Origin: Betaproteobacteria bacterium | GTDB taxonomy: Bacteria; Pseudomonadota; Gammaproteobacteria; Burkholderiales; SG8-41 | Direction: 5' to 3' | Assembly: GCA_028291945.1 (NCBI GenBank) | Contig: JAQGNH010000077.1 | Coordinates: 1 to 64,000 of the forward strand | Length of the DNA stretch: 64,000 bases | The notes under the pieces: model-generated | Databases searched by the model: none | The model's input: only the letters and a program-made list of their open reading frames with translations | What the model was told of the DNA's origin: nothing | Position numbers and translations under genes: made by a program | Part shown: one piece after another, positions 47,279-56,226 of the stretch | Layout of the letters: each line of letters opens with the position of its first letter | How positions within the stretch are numbered: the stretch's first letter is position 1

Positions 47279-47758
47279 ATGAGAGCCGACTCGATATCTG
47301 TTAAACGCAGGCATCTGATCATTGCGGGCGTCGTCGGCGCCGCGGCGCCTGGGGCGCTACTCGCGCGACAATGCGGCGGGCGCGCTGAAGGACAGGTATC
47401 GGCGGGACACGGCAACGTGCCCGCACCCGGCGAGAAGCTGATCGTCTCCGGACGGATCATAGGAGCCGATTGGAAGCCGGTCGCTGCCGCCTTCGTGGAG
47501 GTGTGGCAGGCACGTAGCAACTCGCATCAGATCACCGTGACGACTGATGGGGACGGACGTTTCATGTTCATGACCGACGCGCCAGCACAGCGTGACCGTC
47601 AATATGTCAGTTATCGAGTGAGACACGCCGAACACGCGACAGTCGTGTCACAGCTTCACTTCGCGCCCGCGCGTGGGGTGTCGCACACTGACATCGCACC
47701 GCTGCAGCGGGATTATGCCGGGGTCTGGCGCACGACATTCGGACTCACGCTCGTCTGA
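47279..47758 (+). CDS. Intradiol ring-cleavage dioxygenase-like protein (reduced)
   Basis: RRHLIIAGVVGAAAPG leader; LIVSGRIIGADWKPVAAAFVEVWQARSNS..TVTTDGDGRFMFMT. Confidence 0.6.
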   Translation: MRADSISVKRRHLIIAGVVGAAAPGALLARQCGGRAEGQVSAGHGNVPAPGEKLIVSGRIIGADWKPVAAAFVEVWQARSNSHQITVTTDGDGRFMFMTDAPAQRDRQYVSYRVRHAEHATVVSQLHFAPARGVSHTDIAPLQRDYAGVWRTTFGLTLV

Positions 47759-47963
47759 AGCGAGGACGCCCCAGAAGTCCCGCCCTGCAATGTGGCGGGG
47801 CCGGGGCTTGAACGCGAACAAGGTTCTGCCACGTGGAGTATGGCTGTCGAGATGATGTATGTTGACATGCGCGCCTTACGCGCGGTCGGCTGCTCGCGCC
47901 TGCCTTTACATTCCCCAGTAAACGCCGATCGTGTAATCGAGGAGTGATCCTACGGAGACAGCC

Positions 47964-48152
47964 GTGAGTGAACGCGACCTGATCGAAGAGGCCTTCGGAA
48001 TCACTATCAAAACTCTTTTTTCCGCATTCTTTCACGCCTATACGGCAGCGCGAGGTGACGAGGTTGGCGAGCTGCAGGCGGAGCAGATTTTCCGCGCTGC
48101 CGTCATTCACGCGCGCCACGTCCGGGCGCGCGCCCTGGCAGTGCTGCCGTAG
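47964..48152 (+). CDS. Small hypothetical protein
   Basis: GTG start with GGAGACAGCC upstream; SERDLIEEAFGITIKTLFSAFFHAYTAARGDEVGELQAEQIFRAAVIHARHVRARALAVLP. Confidence 0.5.
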   Translation: MSERDLIEEAFGITIKTLFSAFFHAYTAARGDEVGELQAEQIFRAAVIHARHVRARALAVLP

Positions 48153-48182
48153 CGAGCCTCTGAAGTTTTGAAAAACGGCGAA

Positions 48183-48827
48183 ATGAAGCTGACGCTCTAT
48201 TACGCGCCTATGACCTGTGCGCTCGTGCCTTATGTGACGCTTACTGAAGCGGGCGCGGCCTTCGACGTTCGGGATCTCAACACCCGCACCAACCAGCAAC
48301 GGTCGGCCGAATTCCTGGCGATCAATCCCAAGCACAAGGTTCCGGTGCTTGTGATCGACGGTGAGCCGCTGACCGAGAACGTTGCGATCCAAATCTGGAT
48401 CGCCCGTCAGTTTCCCCGTGCGAGGCTGTTACCAGGCGCGCCGAAAGCGGAAATCAAAGCGATCTCGCTCATGGCGTGGTTTTCCTCTACGATTCACCCG
48501 CATTTGACGCCCAACGCGCGGCCGGAGAATTACTGCGACCTTCCCGGATCGCAGGAAAGCGTTAAACGTGTAGGTAACCGGTTGCTGTTCGAAGATCTGG
48601 AAATAGCCGAGGGCCTGCTCGCCGGCCGCGAATGGTTCTTCGACCATTTCACCGCTGTTGATGCGTACTTTTTCTGGTGTTTGCGGCGGGCGCTGTCATT
48701 CAAGCTTGATCTTTCGTCGTTTGAGCACTGCACCAGCCACTTCGAGCGCATGAAGCAGCGAGCGAGCGTGGCACAGGTGCTCGCATACGAGAGGCAGGTG
48801 CATGAGGCGTTCGCTCGCCCAGCGTAG
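48183..48827 (+). CDS. Glutathione S-transferase family protein
   Basis: KLTLYYAPMTCALVPYVTLTEAGAAFDVRDLN..., INPKHKVPVLVIDGEPLTENVAIQIWIARQF. Confidence 0.88.
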   Translation: MKLTLYYAPMTCALVPYVTLTEAGAAFDVRDLNTRTNQQRSAEFLAINPKHKVPVLVIDGEPLTENVAIQIWIARQFPRARLLPGAPKAEIKAISLMAWFSSTIHPHLTPNARPENYCDLPGSQESVKRVGNRLLFEDLEIAEGLLAGREWFFDHFTAVDAYFFWCLRRALSFKLDLSSFEHCTSHFERMKQRASVAQVLAYERQVHEAFARPA

Positions 48828-48910
48828 CCTGCAGTGCACCAGTCCGACGACTTTCGCGCGGCAGCTCAACAGGTGGGCGCATGCCCGGCAGTCGTTGTAG
48901 TTGTGCCTGA

Positions 48911-50233
48911 CTACTGTTGCTTTTCGAATTGCGGCTGCTTCTGTTGCTGGGGCTCGCGCGCAGGCTCGTCCATCCGCCGTTTCTTTTCTTCCTGGAGCTT
49001 CTTGAGTTGCTCTTCTTCGAGCTCTCGTTTCTTCTCCTCCTGCTTCTTCGTCTCCTCCTGGCGCTTCTGCTCCAGCTCCTCGGCCGTTGGTTCTTGGTGC
49101 AGCGACAAAGACATGGCGGCCGCGGACGAGGGCTCGCCCCGCTTGCTCTTCAATTTGATGTTGAGGCGCAATTCATTGGCTGAATCGGCGTTTCGCAACG
49201 CTTCCTCGTACGAGATATGACCTTCGTCGTACAGCTCGAAAAGCGCCCAGTCGAACGTGCGCATACCTAACTCTCGCGACTTGTTCATGATGCCTTTGAT
49301 TTCGTGAAACTCACCTTTGAATATGCGCTCGGCAATCGCCGGCGTATTGATGAGTATCTCGATCGCAGCCTTGCGTCCTTTGCCGTCCACGGTGCGCACG
49401 AGCCGCTGCGAGATGATCGCACGCAGGTTCACCGATAGATCCATCAAGAGCTGATTGCGCCTTTCCTCCGGGAAGAAGTTGATGATGCGATCCATCGTTT
49501 GGTTGGCATTGTTGGCGTGCAGCGTGCCGAGACACAGATGACCCGTTTCCGCAAACGTGATCGCATGCTCCATCGTCTCCGTATCGCGGATCTCACCGAT
49601 CAGAATAACGTCGGGCGCCTGGCGCAGTGTGTTCTTCAGCGCGTGATGCCATGAATGGGTGTCGATCCCCACCTCCCGATGAGTGATCAGGGAGTTCTTC
49701 GACGGGTGCACGTACTCCACCGGATCCTCGACGGTGATGATATGCCCGGACGAGGTGCGGTTACGATGATCGATCATCGCGGCAAGCGATGTCGACTTGC
49801 CGGACCCCGTGCCGCCGACCACCAGCACGAGCCCTCGTTTGGTCATGATGACTTCCTTGAGAATGTCCGGAAGCCCGATTTTCTCGAAGTTGGGAATTTC
49901 GGAAGCAATGGTCCGAATGACCATTCCTACATGCTGCTGCTGAACGAAAACGTTTACGCGAAAGCGCGACAGATTGGGAATCGACACCGCAAAATTACAT
50001 TCGAGCTCCTTCGCGAACTCCACGCGCTGCCGCTCGTTCATCATTGCGTGCGCGAGCGTGCGCGTAATCTCTCCCGTGAGCTTCTGGTTGCCCAGAGGCT
50101 GCATGCTGCCGTGCGCTTTCATACTCGGCGGAAAATCGCTCGAGACGAAAAGATCGGAGCCGCCGGCCTGACTCATCGTTGCCAGAAGCTTGTGCATGTA
50201 GGCGCGGGCTTGTTCTTCGGTAAGAGTGGACAT
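48911..50233 (-). CDS. pilU: PilT/PilU family twitching motility ATPase, PilU-like
   Basis: GLVLVVGGTGSGKSTSLAAMIDHRN Walker A, HIITVEDPVEYVH, QAPDVILIGEIRDTETM, ETGHLCLGTLHANNANQT. Confidence 0.92.
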   Translation of the reverse strand: MSTLTEEQARAYMHKLLATMSQAGGSDLFVSSDFPPSMKAHGSMQPLGNQKLTGEITRTLAHAMMNERQRVEFAKELECNFAVSIPNLSRFRVNVFVQQQHVGMVIRTIASEIPNFEKIGLPDILKEVIMTKRGLVLVVGGTGSGKSTSLAAMIDHRNRTSSGHIITVEDPVEYVHPSKNSLITHREVGIDTHSWHHALKNTLRQAPDVILIGEIRDTETMEHAITFAETGHLCLGTLHANNANQTMDRIINFFPEERRNQLLMDLSVNLRAIISQRLVRTVDGKGRKAAIEILINTPAIAERIFKGEFHEIKGIMNKSRELGMRTFDWALFELYDEGHISYEEALRNADSANELRLNIKLKSKRGEPSSAAAMSLSLHQEPTAEELEQKRQEETKKQEEKKRELEEEQLKKLQEEKKRRMDEPAREPQQQKQPQFEKQQ

Positions 50234-50443
50234 TACTTTCCCTCGGTTCATGAAATAGGGTCGCGTTCATTCCGGCTGGATAGCCGGCTTCGTATGCTTG
50301 TTGAGGACGGCGGCGGAGTCGTGCAGACCGATAGCACCGGGTCGTTCAATGACGTGACTGCGATTACGTGCCTGGTTCGTTGTTGTTCGTGTTCTCCGGA
50401 CCCGATCAGCTGAACATCGTCTTGTCTTGTGTTTGTTGTGCCG

Positions 50444-51202
50444 TCAAGGTTTAACGAGCGTCATTCCATTCCCATCAGTATTGATGGTCAGCCTGCCCAA
50501 GAAAGACATGCCTATGAGCAGAGGGTGGTCGGCTTCTCCGACTACGGCCTCTACCTGATTGAGTGTAATGTTCCCGACCGTGACGGAACTCAGGATGACC
50601 GCACGATCGACAGTCGGTCCATTCGCGGTAATCAGCTGGATTTGTTTTCCGGTGCGGTAACTTATTCCGAGGTCATTGGCTGTTCGCGCGCTCATGGATA
50701 CGAACGTCGCGCCCGTGTCGACTAGCCCGCGAACGGTTTTCCCGTTTATGGTGACTACCGCGGTATAGCTACCACCTGGGCCCCGTTGCAGCACGGTCTT
50801 CTGCGTGCCGTCGAGCGACGAAGCAAGACAGTTGTCACCGAAGCATTCAAGCCGGTTACGCAGATCCTGCAGCGCCGAATGCCTTTGCATCCACGCGATC
50901 GCAATTGCGTCTCCATTTTTGGCTGCCCTGGCGTACCACGAGGCGGCTTTCTCAAGGCAGGGCGACACGAGATAACCGGAATCGTAGTAAGCACCTAGAT
51001 TGCGCTGCTCCGCCGCATCGCCGCGGGCAGCGAGATGCCGCGTCTTCTGGAAATCCGGATGGGGAAATTTCAGCGGATTTCTGTTGTCGGTGTCTTCTGG
51101 GCCGAAGTAAGCCTCAGCGCCGCACGCATGTGCGCTGGAGATTGCTGCGTTCGAAGTGAGCACGGCGAGCAACACGAATCCAGCGAGTCTTTTTGTTAGC
51201 AC
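50444..51202 (-). CDS. Secreted retropepsin-like (clan AA) aspartic protease with N-terminal Sel1-like segment
   Basis: VTINGKTVRGLVDTGATFVSMSARTANDLGI; HPLLIGMSFLGRLTI; N-terminal DAAEQRNLGAYYDSGYLVSPCLEKAASWYARAAKNGDAIAI resembles a Sel1 repeat. Confidence 0.85.
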   Translation of the reverse strand: MLTKRLAGFVLLAVLTSNAAISSAHACGAEAYFGPEDTDNRNPLKFPHPDFQKTRHLAARGDAAEQRNLGAYYDSGYLVSPCLEKAASWYARAAKNGDAIAIAWMQRHSALQDLRNRLECFGDNCLASSLDGTQKTVLQRGPGGSYTAVVTINGKTVRGLVDTGATFVSMSARTANDLGISYRTGKQIQLITANGPTVDRAVILSSVTVGNITLNQVEAVVGEADHPLLIGMSFLGRLTINTDGNGMTLVKP

Positions 51203-51331
51203 GTTTTCTCCCGCGGGCCGTACTGGGCATATCCGAGATGGCTCTGCTTACGTAACTGTTTTCAAACGCGTAATTTTGTCCGCGCGCAGCAAATGGCTGT
51301 ATGCACTACGCCACAGCACAGGCATAAAAAC

Positions 51332-51357
51332 GTGGTGCCTTTCCGCCGGCGCACCAC
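51332..51357 (-). terminator. Intrinsic-terminator-like hairpin read on the minus strand
   Basis: Minus strand: GTGGTGC-GCCGGCGGAAAG-GCACCAC-G-TTTTT. Confidence 0.4.
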
Positions 51358-51589
51358 TGCCCAGACGTTGCGAAAACGGCGAGCGTCAGACGCATACTCG
51401 GCAAGTGATGCCTGCCGGAGCGGGTGCTCTCGCGCGGCTATCGGAAGCGCTTGCTGGTCAACGCCAATAGAGCGCGGCCACGAACATTGCATACTCTCGA
51501 CCGTATCGCTCATTACTGGATTCAGCGGTGCAAGTCTCTGAAAAAAGGCTATGAGAGAATCGTGTGATTGACCCTACCGCGGGATTTCC

Positions 51590-52807
51590 ATGCAGCTTCC
51601 CCTTGAAGACATCAAAGTTCTCGACCTGACTCACGCGCTGGCCGGGCCCTTCTGCTCGACGATGCTGGCTGACTTCGGCGCTCAGGTGATCAAGCTCGAG
51701 CCGCCTGGCGCGGGAGACATTGCACGGGGGTGGGGCGCGCCTTTGCCAGGTGGGGAGACGGCGTATTTCGTGAGCCTCCATCGGCACAAGCGCGGCATCG
51801 TGATCGACCTCAAGAAGCCGGAAGGCAAAGAATTGTTTTTTCGGCTCGTCGAGAAATCAGATGTGGTGCTCGAGAACTATCGTGTCGGCGCTTTGACGAG
51901 ACTGGGACTCGACTACGAGGCTGCTCGCAAGCGCAACCCCGGCATCATCTACTGCTCCGTATCGGGTTTCGGGCAGGACGGACCGTACCGTGAGCGTGCG
52001 GCGCTAGACCTCATTCTTCAGGCCGAGAGCGGCATGATCAGCGTGACCGGAGAGCTGGGAAGCAGCGGCACCAAGGCCGGCGTTTCGATCGCCGACATGA
52101 CCGCGGGAATGTATTGCGCCTACGCCGTCATGCTGGCGCTCAGAGTGAAGGACAAAACAGGCGAGGGGCAGCAGGTCGATATTTCGATGATGGAAGGTCA
52201 GCTCGCACTTCTCGGCACCAACATCGCGAACTACTTTGCCAATGGAGAGATTCCCAAGCCTCTCGGCACTGCCTATTCCGTCGTAGTGCCGTACCAGACT
52301 TTTCATACGAAAACGCGCGATCTCGCACTCGCCATTGCAGGTGAGAAACTGTGGCGGAAATTTTGTCCCGTCATGGGCTGTCCCGAGCTCCTAGATGATC
52401 CGCGGTACGTCAACACGGTGGAGCGCAGCAGGCACCGCGGCACACTGATCGCAAAACTGCAGGAAGTCTTTCTGACGAAAAGCTACGAAGAATGGGAAAA
52501 GCTGCTGCTCCAGAATGACATCCCGGTCGGCGCTATCAACAACATCGCGCAGGTCGTCGAGCATCCGCAGGTGAAGGCACGGCAATCCCTGCGCGAGGTT
52601 GACCATCCCAGTGTGGGTAAGGTGCGCGTGGTCGCCAGTCCCGTACGGCTGTCCAAGACACCCGCGAAAACGCCTACGCCATCGCCCATACTAGGCCAGC
52701 ACACCCGCGACGTATTGCACGACGTGCTCGGATTGACGTCTGATGAAATCGACCGGCTTGCCACCGCGGGCGTGGTGGGCACCGCGAAGCGAAGTGGAGA
52801 AAAGTGA
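51590..52807 (+). CDS. CaiB/BaiF family CoA-transferase
   Basis: LEDIKVLDLTHALAGPFCSTMLADFGAQVIKLEPPGAGD; ENYRVGALTRLGLDYEAARKRNPGIIYCSVSGFGQDGPYRER. Confidence 0.95.
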   Translation: MQLPLEDIKVLDLTHALAGPFCSTMLADFGAQVIKLEPPGAGDIARGWGAPLPGGETAYFVSLHRHKRGIVIDLKKPEGKELFFRLVEKSDVVLENYRVGALTRLGLDYEAARKRNPGIIYCSVSGFGQDGPYRERAALDLILQAESGMISVTGELGSSGTKAGVSIADMTAGMYCAYAVMLALRVKDKTGEGQQVDISMMEGQLALLGTNIANYFANGEIPKPLGTAYSVVVPYQTFHTKTRDLALAIAGEKLWRKFCPVMGCPELLDDPRYVNTVERSRHRGTLIAKLQEVFLTKSYEEWEKLLLQNDIPVGAINNIAQVVEHPQVKARQSLREVDHPSVGKVRVVASPVRLSKTPAKTPTPSPILGQHTRDVLHDVLGLTSDEIDRLATAGVVGTAKRSGEK

Positions 52808-52850
52808 TGAGTCAACTCGTGACGATTTTTAGCCGGCGCACGCTCCTGCC

Positions 52851-53921
52851 GTGACTACGGTTCGCAAGGGGCAGGCGCCAGACCTAATGCCGCGAAACGA
52901 ATTCAGCGCGCGCTTCAGGGCACAGTTTTACGATCCGGCGTTCCGTCCGCACGACGCAGCGATAGACGCGATGGAGGTGATCGCATGGGACGCGTACCGC
53001 CAGGGTCGCAAGGCCCCGATGACGGAAAAGGCGGGCCCCGAGTTCGCCGATCCCGATTACGACCTTTCCGTCGAGTGGCGCGCCACTCGCGACAAAGTAC
53101 GCGCCGCGGACGCGAAGCGTCGTGATGCCTCTACGCCCTCTCGTACCCTGGTGGTATGTGCAAGCTCGCGCAACGATGGCACGTGTCCCGGCGAGATGTC
53201 GAAGAGCTTTCGGTTGGCTCAGGTTGCAGGTGATCAGCTCCAGACGGCGGGCATAGGAGTCGATCTTCTCGACCTGAGTCACCTCGCGTCAGACCCGATG
53301 CGCCACATCCACCCGTGCAAAGGTTGCGTCTCGACCGCGATGCCGCTGTGCCACTGGCCGTGCAGCTGCTATCCCAATCACTCGACTCGCCAGACGAACG
53401 ACTGGATGGCGGAAATCTACGAGCGCTGGAGCGCGGCGCACGCGGTTGTACTCGTCACGCCAGTCTACTGGTACCAAGTGGCGAGCCCCCTCAAACTGAT
53501 GATGGATCGCCTCGTCTGTGCCGACGGCGGCAATCCGGACCCAACGCTCACTTCGGGTAAGGACCCGGAAAAAGCAAAAAAGATCGAGCTCGAAGGCTGG
53601 GATTATCCGAAGCATCTCGCCGGGCGCGTTTACGGGCTCATCGTGCACGGTGACGTCGCTGGAATCGAACCTTCGCGCCGGGCACTTTCGGATTGGCTCG
53701 ACTGGATGGGGCTGATCGATGCCGGATCACATGCGCGCCTGGATCGCTATATCGGTTACTACGAGCCCTATGCGACGAGTCACGACACGCTCGACGCCGA
53801 TCGAGCGCTGTGGGAAGAGGTGCGCAACGTCGGCCGTGCAGTGAGTCTCGCGGTCGCAGACGTACGCGCCGGTCGGCTACCGGATTACAACGCAAAACTG
53901 AAAGATCCGCGTCCGAAGTGA
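52851..53921 (+). CDS. NAD(P)H-dependent FMN reductase-like flavodoxin-fold protein with N-terminal extension and Cys-rich insert
   Basis: TLVVCASSRNDGTCPGEMSK, HAVVLVTPVYWYQVASPLKLMMDRLVC; CKGCVSTAMPLCHWPCSC. Confidence 0.8.
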   Translation: MTTVRKGQAPDLMPRNEFSARFRAQFYDPAFRPHDAAIDAMEVIAWDAYRQGRKAPMTEKAGPEFADPDYDLSVEWRATRDKVRAADAKRRDASTPSRTLVVCASSRNDGTCPGEMSKSFRLAQVAGDQLQTAGIGVDLLDLSHLASDPMRHIHPCKGCVSTAMPLCHWPCSCYPNHSTRQTNDWMAEIYERWSAAHAVVLVTPVYWYQVASPLKLMMDRLVCADGGNPDPTLTSGKDPEKAKKIELEGWDYPKHLAGRVYGLIVHGDVAGIEPSRRALSDWLDWMGLIDAGSHARLDRYIGYYEPYATSHDTLDADRALWEEVRNVGRAVSLAVADVRAGRLPDYNAKLKDPRPK

Positions 53922-53946
53922 GCAGGCGCACGATCTGTCGTGCGCT

Positions 53947-56226
53947 TCAGCTTGGAGTTTGCCCCGTTCGACCAACCACACTTGCCACGGTCGCTACCAG
54001 CTCGGACGGTTCTACCGGTTTCGACACGTGCACCAGGAACCCCGCGTGCAACGCGCGTGTTCGGTCTTCGGACCGCGCGAATGCGGTCAGCGCGATCGCA
54101 GGTACGTTTCCGCCGCGTGTGGGTCCAAGCGCCCGCACCCGCCTCAGCAGCTCGTAGCCGTCGACATCGGGCATGCCGATGTCGCTCACGAGGACGTTCG
54201 GGTTCTCTGCCTCGACCAGCATGAGCGCTTCATCGGCCGAGCAGGCAGCGAGCACGTGCGCGTCGCATTCGGCGAGCACGCGTTTGATCAGATCGCGGGC
54301 GTCCGGTTCATCATCGACGACCAGCACCTTGATCCCGGACAGGTCGGCGCGATGGAAATCGAAGGCAAGCGCGGTCGTGCCCTTCGCGTGCGCCCGGTCC
54401 TGCCCGTCCGTTTTTACATGCACGGCGGAAAGAGGAAGACGCACTGTAAAAGTGGTTCCGCGTCCTTCGCCCTCGCTCTTGACGCGGACGGTGCCGCCGT
54501 GCAATTCCACCAGACGCTTTACGATCGAAAGACCCAGGCCAAGTCCGCCAAAAGTCCGCGTGGTCGAGGCATCGGCCTGGCGGAAGCGATCGAACACGTG
54601 GGGGATGAATTCCGCTCTGATCCCGATGCCAGTGTCAGCGACACTGATCTCAATGTGCGAGTTCACCCGTTTGAGCGCGACCTTCACCTTGCCAGACCGC
54701 GGTGTGAACTTGATCGCGTTGGAGAGCAGGTTCCAGACGACCTGCTGAAGCCGCCCCGGATCGCCTGATATGGTCGCAGCGCCGCGGTCGAGTAGCACTT
54801 CTACCCTGATGCCTTTGGCTTCGGCCGCGGGGCGCACGGTTTCTGCCGCTGCTTCGATAAAACGCGCCGGCGCGACCTGCTGAATGTCCAGGAGCAACTT
54901 TCCCGAAGTGATCCGGCTCATGTCCAGCAGGTCTTCTATCAGCTGCGTTTGAACCCGTGCATTGCGCTCTATGGTCTCGAGTCCTTGACGCAACTCGGCT
55001 TCGCCCATGGTCCGCAAGCGAAGCACCTGTGACCATCCGAGGATGGCGCTCAGCGGCGTTCTCAATTCGTGCGAAAGGGTTGCAAGAAATTCGTCTTTCA
55101 TCGCGCTCGCACGTTCCGCTTCGGTGCGCGCCGAACGCTCGCTGTCCAGAAGGTGCCTGCGTTCCTCAGCAGCTTTCTGTGCGGCTTCGAACAAGCGCGC
55201 ATTGTCGATCGCGACGGCGGCCTGTGCAGCCACACCCACGATAATGCGCTCGCTGCGGTCGGTAAAAACGCCCGTCTGCGGGTGCGCAAAAAAAAGTCCT
55301 CCGATGACTTCTCCCGAGCGCGATGTCACGGGTACAGCGAGATAGCTTCTCACGGGAAGGTGTCCCGGCGGCATGCCATGATGTGGGCTCCACTTGCCAT
55401 ACCGTGGATCCTTCAATACGTCGTCGCATCGGATGACCCCTTCACCTCGAAAGGTCGGGCCGAAGAGTGAGGTCGCGCGCGGCTGGCCGAATCTTTCGAA
55501 AGCCTCACGGGGCGCGCCAGAGAGCGTGTACAGCATGAACGCGTCGCCCGTATCGTCGGTCACGTTGTAAAAGAATGCGCCGAACTTTGCGCCGCTCAAC
55601 TCAGTCGCTGCATCTGTAACAGCCTGCACGAGGGCCTGAAGGTCGAGCTTCGACGACAGCGTCGTCCCGGTTCTGTTCAGCAACTCGAGGACACGCGTTT
55701 CGTCGCGCAAGGCTTCGTCCGCCCGCCGCCTTTCGGTGATATCGCTGAAGCTCCAGACGCGGCCGACGTTGCGGCCATCCAGGAACTGGATTTTCGAATA
55801 GCGCTCGAAAATCCGGCTGTCGGCAAGCTCGAGGATGTCGAAGCTTTCAGGCGGTGACGCGGCGTAAATCTCTTCGATTCTGACGCGAAACTTTACGGGA
55901 TCGCTGAATTGCTGGGAATTGAGCTCCAGGATTCTGCGGTGGTCGAGGCTTTCCATGATGGCACCGGGGACTCGCCACATCTTCACATAGTTTTCGTTGA
56001 AGGCAGTGACCCTGCCCGCATCATCCGTGGCGAGGATGCCGTTCGTCGTGGATTCCAGCGTCGCGCGCATCATCGAAAGCGAGTGCGCGAGCTCGCGCGT
56101 CTTGCGCTCCAGCGCGTCTTTTGCGCTGATGAGCTCCTGCTCGGCGCGCTGGCGAGCGAGCAGAATGCTGTTCGCGTTCTGTAGCGCGACCGAACGCAGG
56201 AGCCTGTCTTCGTCTTCAGCGTGCAT
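53947..56226 (-). CDS. Hybrid sensor histidine kinase/response regulator (PAS-GAF-HisKA-HATPase-REC)
   Basis: PAS STTNGILATDDAGRVTAFNENYVKMW; GAF; FLATLSHELRTPLSAILGW; GGLGLGLSIVKRLVELHGGTVRVKSEGEGRGTTFTV; VLVVDDEPDARDLI...VLVSDIGMPDVDGYELL. Confidence 0.95.
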   Translation of the reverse strand: MHAEDEDRLLRSVALQNANSILLARQRAEQELISAKDALERKTRELAHSLSMMRATLESTTNGILATDDAGRVTAFNENYVKMWRVPGAIMESLDHRRILELNSQQFSDPVKFRVRIEEIYAASPPESFDILELADSRIFERYSKIQFLDGRNVGRVWSFSDITERRRADEALRDETRVLELLNRTGTTLSSKLDLQALVQAVTDAATELSGAKFGAFFYNVTDDTGDAFMLYTLSGAPREAFERFGQPRATSLFGPTFRGEGVIRCDDVLKDPRYGKWSPHHGMPPGHLPVRSYLAVPVTSRSGEVIGGLFFAHPQTGVFTDRSERIIVGVAAQAAVAIDNARLFEAAQKAAEERRHLLDSERSARTEAERASAMKDEFLATLSHELRTPLSAILGWSQVLRLRTMGEAELRQGLETIERNARVQTQLIEDLLDMSRITSGKLLLDIQQVAPARFIEAAAETVRPAAEAKGIRVEVLLDRGAATISGDPGRLQQVVWNLLSNAIKFTPRSGKVKVALKRVNSHIEISVADTGIGIRAEFIPHVFDRFRQADASTTRTFGGLGLGLSIVKRLVELHGGTVRVKSEGEGRGTTFTVRLPLSAVHVKTDGQDRAHAKGTTALAFDFHRADLSGIKVLVVDDEPDARDLIKRVLAECDAHVLAACSADEALMLVEAENPNVLVSDIGMPDVDGYELLRRVRALGPTRGGNVPAIALTAFARSEDRTRALHAGFLVHVSKPVEPSELVATVASVVGRTGQTPS

